Part shown: positions 12,701 through 27,000 of the stretch, in pieces
How positions within the stretch are numbered: position 1 is the stretch's first letter
Layout of the letters: each line of letters starts with the position of its first letter
Source: Himantopus leucocephalus
Lineage: Eukaryota > Chordata > Aves > Charadriiformes > Recurvirostridae
Length of the DNA stretch: 64,000 nucleotides
Reading direction: 5' to 3'
NCBI GenBank assembly: GCA_003993805.1
Contig: RSEF01000017.1
Coordinates: 11,809,838 to 11,873,837, forward strand
The notes under the pieces: generated by a model
What the model saw: only the letters and a program-made list of their open reading frames with translations
The model's database searches: none
Told to the model about the DNA's origin: nothing
Position numbers and translations under genes: made by a program

Positions 12701-15700
12701 CTGGCTGAGCACTGCACCCAAACTTCTCCAGCATCGAGATGCCAGCAGCTACCTCCTCTGCGGTCCTGAGCAGAGCACAGCTGGGCTCTGGCTGCCCTGC
12801 GTCAGCCTCCCCACCCCCTGCACCCTCAGGGAGAGGAGAGAGGTGCTCTTCACTACGCCAGGCTCTGTAGGGAAGAATGAACTGAACACAGGCTGCCTCT
12901 GTGGTACTCAGGCACGACTGAGCTCTTGTCAGTGGTACGGTGGAGGTTTCCTCACTGGTCCGCCCTATCTCTGCTATACATATGGAGCCTTTACACTCTG
13001 CAGAGATGAAGCGACTAGCTAGCTGTAGATGACATCCAACTTCTTAGCAAGAGGACTTGTTCTCCCAGAGATGTCCTGGTTTATTGTTATCTTTCCCACT
13101 GGCTACTTCCTTAAGAGAGACGGTTTTTATGTGACCTCCACTGCAGACATGTGATGTTCCAGACAGGACCTTGCTTTCACACTGGGAAGCATCCTTTCCT
13201 CTCCAGCACTGCCCAGAAACCCCGTGGCACGATCAGTCACTGCTCAGAAATGTCTCTGTGCGCTTGGCACGCTCTGCGAGGGCTGCAGAGCAGGCTGGCC
13301 GGCCGGCCATGGCCAGCTGGTGCTCCCCCAGCTGACACAGCTTTCGCATGCTCTCTGCTGGCTGCCTTTGCATCCTTACATGGCCACATGATCCACTCTG
13401 CTTTGACAGCCTCATCCCTCAGATCCCAGTCCCTATAACTACCTGATATGCACATGTGCTTCTGTTTAAAGAGACAAGTTAGAAGGGCAATGCATGACAA
13501 TACAGCGCAATCTGAAGACAGCCAATCAAACCAATAAATCCCCACTCGCTCCCCAACAGCTGTAGCCCAATTAAACTCAACAGTTCACAGGTGTTCATGT
13601 AATGACTTTAACACAAAAAAGCACCGCTTCCTTTAGGGGCCTTTAAAAAAATTTAGAGCTCTTTAAATTTTATATACCAACAACATCAAACCAAAGTAGG
13701 AAATAATAAAGAAAGAAAGGAGATAGAGCAAAGAAAATACACACAGTGTCAGCATCAGCAACAGCCTAATTAAACAATAGCCAACAGGAAAATACACATT
13801 CTGCTCACCCAGCCACGGCCCTTCTTGAGTTCTATGTGCTGGATGCAAAAGCAGTTTTCTATACAGCCTTTTCAGCATCGTTGCACCAGCCACGCTTTCA
13901 TTCATGAAGTCCCTCTGCCTCCCCAGAACAAAGCTGTGAATGAACTCAAGCTAGCAAAGCAAAGGCCTGCATCTATCATTTCTCTCCAACTCTTTGACTC
14001 CTTCCCTGCCACGAGGTTGAGACTGGGCTGGACTCCACGGCGTGCTGGGGAGGCAGAGCTGTACACCTCTGGAAGTGACTAATGACCCCACTATTTTCTG
14101 TGGCCTTGCAGCACATGTTAGTTGATTCAGGGAGCCCTGGTGAAGCTGACACCCTTGCTGTTCAGGTTGTCTGTACCATCTGTTTGCTATGTGCCAGCAG
14201 TAGGTTCTTGCTAGGTGCCTCCTTACTGCTGGGTTTTGTTACACCTCGCTAACAGTTCTGGCCACAACATCATTATTTTCTTCTGTAGTTTTCCCATTGA
14301 TTGCAGGTGTTACCTCTCCTTCTAACTCACCTTCATCCCCCTCATTCTGACAGACCTGCATACGTGAGCCCCTGGCAATGTCAGGATCACAGCTAGGAGC
14401 TGCCACGTCTACTCATTGCAGGAGGGATGAGGAGACAGGAAACATGATTCTCATAAACCTAGAGAAGGAAGCATCAGGCTGGAGAAGAATTGATACTTTT
14501 GGGACCCTACAGGGCCCTGAAGAGGCAAAGAATTTGCAGTACCTCAGCCTTGGGAGAAACTTGGTCCAAGGCTTCTTTGTTACTGCCCTTGGTTTGATTA
14601 TGTGTTTGTAGCCCCTGACTTTCCTATGGTGAGACACTGAAGCCAAAGTGGATCTGAAGCTTCTGCTTTGAAGCAATCCTGGCTTCAGATTTTCATTCTC
14701 ATAAAGAAACATGACATGTTCTTGTGAAGAAACATTTTTGTCCAAAAGATTTTTTAAGAAGGGCAGTGAAAAGATGCTGTTCTGTGTAAGTCAGAAGGTT
14801 CTGGGAGGGGAAATCAGTTTATCTCCATCTTACTGAAAAACAAGAGCCTAAGAAACTGAAGTATTTTGAGGCTTCAAAAATCAAGTTACAATGCCAATAC
14901 AGTGCAAAAGAAGGCTTTTCCAGAGTCCCTAAAAAGGGAAAAGACCATCTTGCCAGGCCTGTGAAGCCAGGAATTTGCATGGGAGCAAACCGTGCAGCTC
15001 TTAAGTCCATTTTTTCATTAGCGGTAAAAGCACAGCACAGACAGCAGCAGTAAAATCCCTGGCCCCAGTCTCTCTTTCCCAGAATATGAAATCTTAAATT
15101 GCTTTCTAGAAGCAAAAAGATACGGGGTTCCAGACTTGATCTATCTTCTGTCTTCTCTGCTTAGAAGGATTGCAAAATGTCATCTCCCTACAAAAGGCTG
15201 ATTCACAGAGCAGTGTGGAGATCTTTGCAGCTATGTATCTTACTCATGCACCTACAGCACCTAGCACACTGGGCCCCAACCTGGGACATTCCTTTAGGAA
15301 TTACTGTAATATAAATAGTAAATAAATACAAATAATTATCTGAGGTTGATAAGCAGTGATTTAGATATGAAAAGGCCCCAGGATGCAAGTCCTAATCTCC
15401 CAAGATACTTAGCCATCCTTTCAAGATGCATGAAGACATATAAGTAGGCTAATTACAAAGGAAAATGCCTCTTGTATATAAATCTCATCTAAATTCAGAA
15501 GTGATGCAAAAACAAATTGAGAAGATACCCTGGAAAAGTTCAATAATGTTGCTGGGTTAATTTTTAGCAATTTTTTTTTAAGATAACCCAGAAGATAACC
15601 TTAAGTACAAAAATAGTTAAACCTTAAATAGCAACTGCAAGTGTCACACCAGGAAGGCACTCTAAAATGAATAGAACTATTGAACTATGGAAGCATCATG

Positions 15701-18700
15701 GCAAAAAACACAACAATTTCATTTTCTTAGTTTAGTTTCAATTTATAATTCACACAAGTAGCTTAAACACGTCGATTTGAGATCAAAACAGAACTGCAGG
15801 TTACATAGCATCTGTTCTATAGGAGGGTGCTGTGTGCACTGAGATAATTTTAGATGAATGTGTTATCAACAAGATCTGTGGAACATTGCAGAGTAGCAAG
15901 TTTTGAGAGAGAAAAACATACAGTTTAAATGCATAAATTGTTTAGAATGTTTAGCATGTGGTTGTAAAGCGATCAACCAAGTAATCTGTTTTCCAGAGTA
16001 GGACAGCTCACACAGATGAAACAGTAGCTTCCTCTGTATTTAATGTAAGACTCGTTCAACATTCAGAGAAACATCTTCTTACTCTGTGCAAACTTGGTGA
16101 TCATAAAGCTACTGATTTTAGCCACTGCTTTTGTTCTTTTCCAACAACCCCCCAAGCTGCTGCTCCAGTATCAGGCCCGCATGCACAACGTATTCTGGCT
16201 GGAAAAGGTCCACTGATGACCAGACTTCTCCTGGGACATACTTGTCAGTGCAGACCTACACTTTGATAGTTATTTTGGGATATGGTCACTTCTGCTATGA
16301 ATTTCTGAGGTTATAGCTGTGTAGAGAAATAAACACACTTTTATTCCTTCTTGGGGAGGGCAGTTTTGGAGATACCCAGGAACCAAGCTACACCACTGAG
16401 AGGCCTTTCCAGATGCATTTATCCACACATTCTAAGGACATCAGGTTGCCTGTTCTGCCGACAGCAAGGCAAACAGTTATGGGTACCATACTGCCTCCTG
16501 AACGCACAGGACCTCTTTCTAACAAACAGGCCTTCCTATTCTAGTCCTAGACTGAACATTCCTCCAGTGCTGGGTCATCCCTCAGTATACCTTATCAATC
16601 CCACAAGTCCTACACAAACTCAGATGAGACTTAAAATTTTGAATCTAGACATGGAAATTAGATAAACACTGTATATTTCTTTGTAGTTCTTTTTTCTGCT
16701 ATATGAAAAAGAACAGGGGTGTGTGTAACACAGGTATTTCTGACATACTATGCATCAATTCATGGATACATACGTATTCTGCATTTCAACTCCTCCTTTA
16801 GTCAAACCTAAAAGCAAGTTCATGATAACGGTGTAGTTCAGGTCAGAAAAAGGCATTTCACATGTGAATGCAAATGAAGATTCATGAAAATGTTTTTCCT
16901 TTTAGAAGAAAAAATCTGAGATTTAAAAAATAGTGTGAAACAACCTACAAAATAGAGACAAAAATCAGTTCAGTTGGTTGATAATCCTAGTCAGGCTGCA
17001 GTGGAACATTTCCCTGAAACACTTCCTCCTTTGCTAGGTTATTTATGGTTTGCTTTCTAGCCTGACTGCAGCAACTGACACCCTGCAAAGAATCGGAATA
17101 AGAAGGGAAAGCAGCTAGCACCAGCTCCCTCTGAGATACTCTAACCTTCTGGCTCCAAAGCAGATGCATCTCTTATCAAGCCATCGCCACAACTCACTAC
17201 AGGAGCAACGTACTGTTGTAGTGCTCGTGACCAACTCCACAGTCACACTGCATCGTTGAACACAGGGCACCCAGGTACCCAACTGCAGGGAGAAGCTTAC
17301 AGGGTGGACTAGTTCCGCTCAACATCAATGTTTAGGTGATCCGCTCTGGAGACCTGCTGAGGTCTGCAGCACTGTACGAGTTCTCTCCTGAGCGAAACCT
17401 CCCCGCTGAACTGTAACGTTCTCCATCATTTAGGGCAGGGGCTAAGTATAACCTGCTGCCCTAGTAGCAGCCCACTCCCACTAAAGCACAGTAGCTGCCA
17501 AACAGTCCCTTCTTCTGCGTCAACTTTTCCTGCCATCCCTGAGCCTGCTGAACTGACACGAGACACAAACACAGCAGGCACACACCATTCGGTGAATGAA
17601 GCTGGCTCTGTTTGGCTGCTACGGAGACAAGCAAGAGCGTGCAGCAGCTCCATTCTGCCCTGTGGAGTGGAGACAAATAGGTCTGACTGTCTCTGTAGCA
17701 TGGTCGCCCTCTCATTGTGACCTCTGAAAATTCTCTGCTGCAACTACACTAGAGAGCAGAGCGCAAAGGAGCATCAGACATGAGTACAGAGCCTGAGCAG
17801 CATTCACAGGGACACGTATTCCCACCTCAGCTGGGCACCTCTCAGTGCAAGCTGTAGCAGCCTTGCCTCAGCAGAGCCCTTCTGCAGAGACCAGAGGTGG
17901 AAGGGAGATAGGTCACGGGGTGTGATGTGAAAATACTCTCCCTGCAGTCGGCGCTGGTCTCCTGCAGTGCTCTGCAAAGGCAAAAATTACACCTATGCTC
18001 CAAACCAGCACAAAACTGCAAACAGACTACTAGAACTGGTTGCCCATGAGGACAAAGCTCTGGGTACGGGGTAGAGCAGGGCAGTGATGTCTCTTGGCTA
18101 GGCAGACTCTCCACTCTCTCTGCTCATGTCTTTGCAGCTACCCACTGGCTCAGAGACCAGGCTGTGGTGAGGGTAAGGTGCCCATCTGCTGTTTGCACGG
18201 GTTGCTCACAGGGCATGCAGTGACCTCCTCCCACCCTTCTCCAGACACCAGCCGCTTCCACACATTCACCTTCTTGCACATTGAGGCAATGCGCTGTCAC
18301 TCACAAAGTTTATATTTAAATAAGCCCTTCTGTTGAACTCAAATTAAATATAGCTGGTTGAATCTGATACCATGAGAGAGCCAAGGCTGGAGGCGAGAGA
18401 GAACGAGGAGGAGATCACAACTGAACAAATACATTTAAAGCTGCGAAGTTAACACCAGGCTGCACATCTGACTCTGGTACACACTGGGTTTGTTTCTTTT
18501 CAGCTCAGCTATAGTATTAGTTGCAGTGAGGTCATCCTCGCGTGTCCTTCTGCTTTATGTCTCTTACTAGACAGACACACACGAATCTTCAAATTTTACA
18601 GACGGAATGAAAATTCACACAAACATTTGTCTCCCTGACCTGTCAGCACTTACAGCAGCGCCTGACTGACGGAGGCAGGAGGGGGGAAGTCAGAACCTCT

Positions 18701-19865
18701 GGAAAGGCAGGTATCTCAGGACTCATTTTGGAGTCTACTGACAACAATAACAATCAGCTCTTAGCTAATGTCACAGTGCAACAACAAAGCCTGCGGCAAC
18801 TCGTGCTGCAATTCAGGCCAAGGACTCATTCTGGGCTCTCTCCTGATGTGGGTTACCCTGCCAGCCATTTTTCAAGCAGTGCTTAAAATCTGGTTGGGGA
18901 GAGTGGCCTCGGTGGCTGGATCTGAGAAAGGACCAGAGCTGAATGTGCACGTATTAGCAAAGCTGTAATTAAGGAGCCCAGGCGTAAAAAAAACAGAGCA
19001 GAAAGTTTGACCATTGCAGTAAGGGAGGAAGGTTGTACCATTGTGGTAAAAGAGTTCACAAGAAGTAATACAATAAAGCTAAAAACCAGATCTTCAGGCC
19101 TGTGGGACTCAGGTGTTCAAATCCACTGAGCTGTGTGCTTAGTACCCTAAAACTTTTGATTAGGCTTCAGGATGAACAGCCTCTAGCAGCAGAAGAGATT
19201 TCATCCAGGTCAGTCAGTCACAAAAAGCCTCATCAGTCATGACATGATAACCTTGTATGAACCATCCATTTATATTTATTGTAAGGAACCAAGTCAAGTT
19301 GTTCCTATTTCTATCCTAAAAGCTAGTCCAGATCTACTTTGCTCTGGCTGGCAGACTTCCTTTATGGCTACTCGTTGTCTTTGACAGCTATGAAATCCAC
19401 TATGTTCAGTTACAATCTGGGCCAGCGCAAGGAGAAGCAGAGGAAGAGAGGGAAAAGCATGCTGAGCAAACTTGTTGGGATCGCAAGAGTTAAAGATGCT
19501 GTGCATCCCAGTGCCTGTAGACTGTCTCCAGTACCGATAAAACAGCCTGCGTTGAAACATATGGTAGGCAAGCCCTGCTTTGTCCTGCTGCAATCTCTTC
19601 AATTATTTTTTGTGTTGTGTATTTTACAAAGGATAAATCAGGGAACATTTCAAGAAATGTTTTCTCATTCTAAAACTTATCAAAATATTGCTGACACTGA
19701 TCCATGGCTGGGAATGTCATTCCTGAATAAACATGATGTCATTCTCATTCCATTCATACTTCTCCTGGACAGCTGCTGTCAGCCTCAGTGAAGAAAAATG
19801 CCACCTCACCGGTGACAGCTGCCACTTGAGGTANAACAAACACTCACAATAAATGCCAAGAAAGG

Positions 19866-19896
<31 letters not shown>

Positions 19897-20252
19897 GCAG
19901 ATGCTATTTAAAGTATGTTGCATCTTGATGAGAAATGCAAAAGTTAATATGGGGCAGGTTGCTCTGTGTCAAAAGTCTGGACAATGAAGAATAAGGAACT
20001 TTTCCGGTCTCACCTCCCTAAGAAGCCGGGCTCAGACAAGGCCCTCACTCCTGCACTGTATTTGGTTTACAAACATAAGAAGTGCTGGCAAAGATGTGCT
20101 TTGGTTGCTTTACTTCTCCTTATCTTAATCTGGACCTGGAAAGTCTTCTGGAGCTTACAGGGCGACAAAGAGGTGCATGAGCAGACCCAGCACAGATGCT
20201 CACTGTGACTTTATACCTTCAGTGTCCCAGAAAACACCCTAGAGGTGACACT
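9745..20252. other. Intergenic, no recognised gene
   Basis: Ten kilobases with no recognisable exon, RNA gene or large repeat. A run of 20 A's lies at 19866-19885, with an ambiguous base shortly before it (19834). Open frames such as 12618-13022 plus and 19339-19791 plus lack motifs, and no splice-site support was seen. Confidence 0.55.
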
Positions 20253-20294
20253 TCCAGTTTGGCGTCATCTGCAAACTTGCTGAGAGCGCATCCC
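20253..20294 (-). mobile_element. Small ancient CR1 fragment around the FADD box
   Basis: On the minus strand about 40 bases translate as CALSKFADDAKL, closely matching the [12 protein letters not shown] of the CR1 copy at 8.9 kb; the nucleotide match to that copy is also evident. Flanking DNA on both sides is not recognisably CR1, so this looks like a decayed or truncated remnant. A chance match to such a diagnostic motif at both DNA and protein level is unlikely, but the segment is short. Confidence 0.7.
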
Positions 20295-23200
20295 GATAAG
20301 AGCTTGTAACTTGGCAAAGCAGGGAACCATCAGGAAGCAGGCCTGGCCCTCCACACCCAGCCACTGTTCATGTCAAGGGCTTCAGTCACATTCCAAAGGG
20401 AAAGCACCACCGTGCCAGCAAAGCTGTGGTCCCATCTACAAAGGACAGGCACATGCAATACTTCGCAACCACACTTTGAAGGCTCCAGGAGAGTTCAGAA
20501 GGACACAGGTGAATGACAAATCAGACCAGAACAAAGAATATTTTGACTTCTGATTATAGTTTTTATTGAGTTCCTAGGCCACAAAGAAACTCAAAACCTA
20601 ACACTTGAGTTTCCTCCACTGCCAGCAGGGAGGAACATGAAGAATTTAAATACCATAAATCCCTGATATACGTTGATGGAAATTGTTTTGAGGCAGTTCT
20701 AATTGCAACCCTTCCACTGACTCATTTTGCCTCATTCTGTGAACGCATGACTTGCACTTCTGATCCACGGGCAGAATCCTGCCCAGGAATATAAATTTGC
20801 CTCTTTTCATATAAATCGTATCATGGCGAAACTAATGAAACAACCAACAACTAGGTCCCCTTGTTTTGGAGCCTCACATATTAACTGTGACGGAAATGCA
20901 GATATTTCCCAGTCATATGTCAAAAGCAATTCACCTCAGCCCTTACATGACTGCTTCCCCTGCTGTGAATTCTGCAGGTGCTTCTGGTGAGACCCTGCCT
21001 TTCTCATTGCAACCATTTTTTGTATCAGGGTGCCCCAGACCACTCCCCATTGCGGCAGATGCTGTAGAAACCCCACAGCTGAAAAGTGGTCTGTGTCCCA
21101 AAGAACATGCAAAGTATTCCCATGTCCACACCCTCATGCAAGGAAAGAGAAGGCAAACCTCGCGGAAGAGAACTGTCTACAATTTCTGATAGCATGTGGA
21201 GCCAACTGATCAATTTTATTTAGACAATATGTGGTATTTCCCAGCTTGGACAGGAGGTGATAAGAAGGCAAATAGCAATCACTGTCACTGGGAACACAGT
21301 TGGGCAACTTTCAACTTATCCCTGCCACGCAGGGATAGTACAACACACAGATTTATAACAAATCATTGCTTTTTCCAGTACTCCAATTACATTTGCAATT
21401 TGTTGGCACCCAGATCTCCTGCAATTGCTCTAGGAATTGTTCTGGGCTGGTGTAGCTCTCCAGTTGCTTTCCAAGCATGGAGACAGACAATCCTTGCCCC
21501 AAAGAACAGCCCAGACTAAATCTGTTTTCTGTTCCTTCTGGCCTCCAACTTGTACTGCTGCTTCAGTGTCAAAGGGGCAGATGTATAATCTGGGAAGCTT
21601 TCCAGATGCATCTTGAGCAAAGCAAAGCATTGTGAATCATTGGTACTAAGCAGGATCTTTCAATCTGTCACAGTACCACTGGCAGCATGCAGTATGTAGT
21701 CACAGTACAATCAGGATGGCAAGCACCTCATGGAGGGGACACCAGTATTCACCAGAGCCAGACTCTCACAGAACAAATAAGTTATCTTCCCTTGCATGCT
21801 GTGGTGTTTCCTCATGTAGCCTGTGCCCCAGCAGCACTGCTCTGCCCCCAGTAGAATGGCAACAAGCCCATGCTAGGCATGAGCTCCTTTGTAGCCATAA
21901 ATAGTGCATTAATAAGTTTCTTGCTAGTACTGGGCCATCACTTTAACTTTTATTGCTTCTCCTGTCCCATAAATGCTCTCAGGTGCTCTTCCAAGGAGCC
22001 TGTGCAGATTGCCAAACAGAGGAAAAGAATGACAATGACATGGCCTCTGGCTCTCCCCTGAAACAGCAGCTTTTCTGTCATCCCCTGGAAACGCTCCAGT
22101 TTCTTTACAGCTCTGGAAACGTGGCTCAAGCAAGGTTGCCAACACATGTTCCTCCGTGTCAGACATTACGGTGATTCTGGAGCCTGTGAGGAGCCTGTCA
22201 GCTATCATTCTTCCAGGAATACCCCAGCCCTGGCTCCTCTGCTTTCAAATTCAGTCCGTGTTAGGTTGAGTAAGAGGAGCTGACAGGTATCTGGAAAAAC
22301 AATAGCAGCTCTTGCTCTAATTTGCATGCCCAGTATTGAAATCCTTTGTCACTAACTCAAGTGGGCAGTGGATAAAAACTAAGCGAAATATAATGATACA
22401 ATTCACATAAATGCGTGAAGAGAGCACCTCTGCGCCTAATCTCATGCTTGCCAATGTTCTGGTGCAGATTTGATGTGTCAAAGCATCAGAAAATAAGCAG
22501 ATATCCAGCATGCTGGGGTCACTTGATCGAAATGACATTTATCAAGTCTCCTCACAGGCTGTCCAGTTCTATTTCAGGGGAGTGGCGAGTTACCAGTTCT
22601 TTGTTTAACCTGCTCTCCTCCAACACCTAAGCACCCCCTGACCCTCTTCTGGGACCGCCCTCCAGGCGTGTCCCATACCAGGGTGCTCTAGCACTTGAAA
22701 ACCTGCGTGCAGATTTTTTTTGTGTGTATTGTCTTTGCTTGGCCATTTTGACACAGAAATCCTCTGCGTCTTCATCATTTCTTCCCGTTAGCCTGTGTGT
22801 GCAGCCTTATTCCCTTCTCAGGTTTCCATTGTGGCCCGCACCGCAGGTAGGCACCCACACATCTAGGAAACACCGGGTGCCCTCCGGCACTACCAACCCC
22901 TCACGCTATGAGGCAGGAGGAGAATAAGGGAGCTCCAGCACCTCAACATTAAAGAAGAAAGCCAAAGCGCAGAGCAGTCACCTAACCAAGACTTTCACAA
23001 AACTTTGTTTTAAATCAGCACTAACAAAAGAAAAGCTGAACTTTTCCCACGTGAAAGCCCTCCCCTGTCTCACAGCTGTGCTCCCCACTGCTGTTTGTCT
23101 CACTAGCAGCCACAGGTCTCCACGATGCTCAGATGTGACACACACCAAAGCCCAAATCTCACTGTTAATAAAGGACCGTGTCCGAGCCAGCCCGTTTTTC

Positions 23201-23839
23201 GGGAGACTGTGCACCCCCCACCAAGAGCCCCCAGCGGCACCCAGGCCTCCTTCACCTCAGCCCTCTCCCCGCAGGGACGCAGCCCTCAGGCTGGCCACCC
23301 GCCATCACAGGCACCACACGTCGTTTATAACAGAGGGGACACGACAGAGGGAACCAGGCCCCGCGCTTACTGTAGTGCATGGCACCATTCAGCTGCTGTG
23401 ATCCTGCTGCAAACATCTCCTGAGGGGAAGAACTGGCGGCTCCACATGCTCCAAGCCCCCAACGACCCCAGACCTCCGGCCTGTCCCCTCTCCAGCCTTA
23501 CCTGGTGCCGTCTTCTGGGCGACGTTTCCTCACATGGCACCCACAGGAGACCTCCTGCTCTGCAGAGTCCTCCACCAGCACCATCTGCTGTTCCCTTCAT
23601 GGGGAATGAGCAAGCGATTTCTGGGATTTCTTCCACTTTTGAGGATAAAACGCTCCCTTCACTGAGGCCATCATCTCACTGAAAGCACCTCGCACCTGAG
23701 GAGCGCCCCGGTTTCCTCCCAGCAGCCACTGAGGTACCCAAACACCACAGTTCTCTGAAACGTTGTTTCTTGGAACATGGCCACCTCAGAAAAACCCAGA
23801 CACGGGCCCTACAGACACCTGCCTGCTCCAGTGCACTGT
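20295..23839. other. Intergenic, no recognised gene; minus-strand splice-donor-like site
   Basis: No gene is recognised. On the minus strand a strong donor-like sequence CAG|GTAAGG lies at about 23497-23504 (exon side 23502 and above), roughly 340 bases downstream of the CpG island at 23.84-24.06 kb. This is the arrangement expected for a first exon on the minus strand, but no matching acceptor could be assigned. Confidence 0.45.
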
Positions 23840-24060
23840 GGCCAGGTCTGTGGCGGGAGGGCGGCTGCCGACTGAGGCTGTCACTTCTCAGAGCAGGAAC
23901 CCGCCCGCACGGCTCCGGAACCTTCCGGCGCCTTCCCTCAGGGAGAGGCGGACGCAGCGGGGACCCTGCCGGGCTGTGCCGGGGGAAGGGCAGCGGCCGG
24001 GGAGGAGCGCCCGCCCTCAGCAGGCCTGGTGGGGCTTGCTGAAGAAGGGTGCCTCGCCAG
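23840..24060. promoter_or_regulatory. CpG island, possible promoter
   Basis: A GC-rich stretch with dense CpG (for example CCGGAACCTTCCGGCGCC and AGCGGCCGGGGAGGAGCGCC) within lower-GC surroundings. Several frames are open over it, but that is expected at this composition and none shows family features. A donor-like site on the minus strand about 340 bases away would suit a minus-strand transcript; an upstream non-coding exon of the next gene beyond LHX2 is one possibility. No TATA box or other direct evidence of a start site was identified. Confidence 0.5.
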
Positions 24061-27000
24061 TCAGGGAGCACGGCCCAGCGTTCGTAGTGGAGGATGGAAG
24101 TCTGCAGGGAGACAGAGGAGGGTGGGAGTCTGTGGGAGGCAGAGGAGGGGACAGGAGCTCCCGCCGAAGCTGAGAAACCGTTAGCATAGCGTTGTGCGGC
24201 ACCACGAACCTCCCTGAGGGACACCCAAAATGGCCGGCAGGCCGGCACTAAGCCCCAAGGAAGGGACGGGGTTTCCTCCATCAACCAAGCAAGACAGAGC
24301 CCGCAAACCTCAGCAAAGAAAAGCTCTAGAAAGGAGTTAATTAAAGAGTGCCAGTTTGCTCCGATGCAGAGCCTGGTCCTTTGTGAGCACAAAACTAAGC
24401 CCGAGCATTCCCACTGCTAATTATGAATAAGTTGAGCAGCTCTTTGATACTACTGCTGTGGTTCATGCTGTTGCCACATAGTGCAGGCAACACCCACATA
24501 AAACCACCGGTGTGTTGGCCACAGCCTCTCCCCTCCCTTGTTTTGTTCATTTACGTTGCTTGCAAACCCCAGCGGCAGTCTGTGTATCTCTGGAACTAAA
24601 GCTCTAACTGCGTTTCTCCAGGAAGTTCTCAAAATTGCACCATGTGAACATAGCCCTGTAATGGTGACAGGGAAATTTCAAAGATTTTTTGTCTAGAAAA
24701 GGTTCCTATATTTTCCTCCTGAACAAGTGAGTCCACAGGTGGAAACGGACAACATGCAAATATGTGTAAAGCCGTGGGTGCAGCATGTGTTCCCTCTTTT
24801 GCCAGGGCTCATCAGAGGCTCTCACAGCTCCTGGCTGTTCCAGCGCAGAGTTGAGTTTCGTGAGCGGATACGCGGTGATGTATGCCCACAAGGAAAGTGG
24901 CTGCAAAGCTCAGAGACACAGACTGTACTTCCAGAGACTGCCTCTGCTCGAGGGCTCGCTGAGTCACACGCCAAGTGCTGAAATATGTGGTCACCTGCTA
25001 GCTCAGCTATCGCAAAAATGGTGGGAAGGTGATAGCACTTCACACTCTAATGCTTCCTCTCACTGCTCAGTGCCAGGTCATCCCGCATTGTTTGCTAATG
25101 CCAAGTCCATACGGGATGTTGAATTAGCACATGGTGTCACTGGCCTGAGCTGGCAGCACAGCTTTCTGCTGGAGATGCAGCTCAGTACATGGTTAGCATC
25201 ACNAAAAAAAAAAAAAAAAAAAAGAATTCTGGACTTCAGTTGGACTAAATGTTGCAAACACATGATAACCATCAACTTCTCCGCAGACTGCATGGAACAG
25301 CATGCAATAAAACAAAGCATGTCACAAATGTGAAAACCTGAAACTGTTTCTCACGTATCATCAAACTCAGGGACTCTCTCTTTGCAAACAGGCTACTTGC
25401 TAGTTTGTCACAATAAGAGATCTCCTGGCACCATTTGGTTAGGTTAAGCACGGGTACCAGCGTGTACTCATGTTCAGCATTGATTCTCCCCCAAAATCCC
25501 GCTTGAGGACGCTAAGAGCGGCTGTAAGATATTCCCTTAGGTCTGCTCCAGAGAGGTGACACTGTCTATCTGTCCAGTCCAATAGATGATACTGGACTTG
25601 GCCTTCCAAGCTCAGCTAATCATGGCCAGCTGCCAAGAGACCCTAATATGAGCATCTCACTGGAGCATTAACAGGAAGCAGAGAGCATTATCTGTGCAAG
25701 GAAATGACTGCTTCAAACAAGGACAAAATCAGAAAGCAGAAAATTAGAGCTTCAACCATAAAGTTCAAAGAACATGGGGAAAAAGCATGAAAAATAATTT
25801 TGACACTTTGAAGTAGAACTCAATTGTTCCATTAAACTGTATTTTTAATAAAAAATAACAATAACAGCATTCCAAATATCTATTTTATAAGCTTTACTAA
25901 TGTATATTTTTTTAATACATGTCAGAAATTCTTACTTGAGGCAAATGCAATATTTATAGAAAGCAAGAGACTTCAAAACAGCTCCAGAGACTTTAAGCTC
26001 TCGATTTATTCACAGATTTAGAATAACTCAGGAATACAAAATGACAAAATGTACATTTTTTATATTGTTTACTAATGTATTGTCTCTTGTCCCTGATCCG
26101 TCATTTTCCTGACTGGAGGAAACACATTTAGCTTCTTCACTCCCTTTAATGCTACATACTTCTGGAGGGAAATATTCCCATTTGGTGAAAATCTATCACA
26201 ATTCTGTCTTGCAGAATATCACTCCCAGAGTATTATATGAAGATCATTAATAAATACATTTTTGCAATGACAGTCACTTCTTCTTTGGTCATGATTTGTA
26301 TCTATGATTTGCCTCGGCCCCTCCAGTTCCCAGAGAAACTGCTGGTGAGAGTGAAGAAGGGAAGAGGCGGTGCAGCTTTAGACCAAAATCAGAATGGAGG
26401 TTTGCCCGTGGCTATAAAGGCTAAAGAGATGTTGGAAGTTGGTTAACCCCTCGTTAGACATGTCTGGGCGTGGAAAGATGCTCTCCCTGTCTGTGAAAGA
26501 CCACCTCCATGATGTCTTGGTTGTGGTCTGAAGCGAGGAGCGGGCTTTCTGGAGGACGGCTCCGGGAGCTGGGAGGTTTGTGTCTCTCCTCCCAGCTCAG
26601 ACGCAGCCCAGCTGTGTGGCATCGTGCAGGTCACAGGACTGCACCGCACCTGAGGCTCATCCTCAGCAGAGGAAAGAGCCCTCCCTCTGCCAGGGCCTGC
26701 TCACAGCCCCAGGGCCCACGCCACTCAGACGTTCGGGTGAGAGGTGCCATAAATAGCCATCAAACAGAGAATGGTGAAGAAGACAGGAAAGCAGTCAAAA
26801 TATTCTTTCTGTTAGCATTGTAAATCTTTAGTTTTCAAAAACAATGATTCTACACCCACAAAAGCACATTGTTTAAAAAATACCAAATATTGGTTCCTTT
26901 TATTTATGAAGTCGGTTTGACATTCTTCAATCTGGAGGCATTTCTGAAATTGCATCTCTGAAATTGCAGAATTTCCGCTGTTTCCCTCTGCCTCTTCAAT

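Noticed and set aside
23676..24392. 238-codon minus-strand frame across the 24-kb CpG island
   Set aside because: Long frames are expected in GC-rich DNA; overlapping plus-strand frames are also open and no domain is recognisable.
24785..25333. 182-codon plus-strand frame containing a poly-Lys run
   Set aside because: The Lys run is a 20-A homopolymer next to an N; reading frame across it is unreliable.
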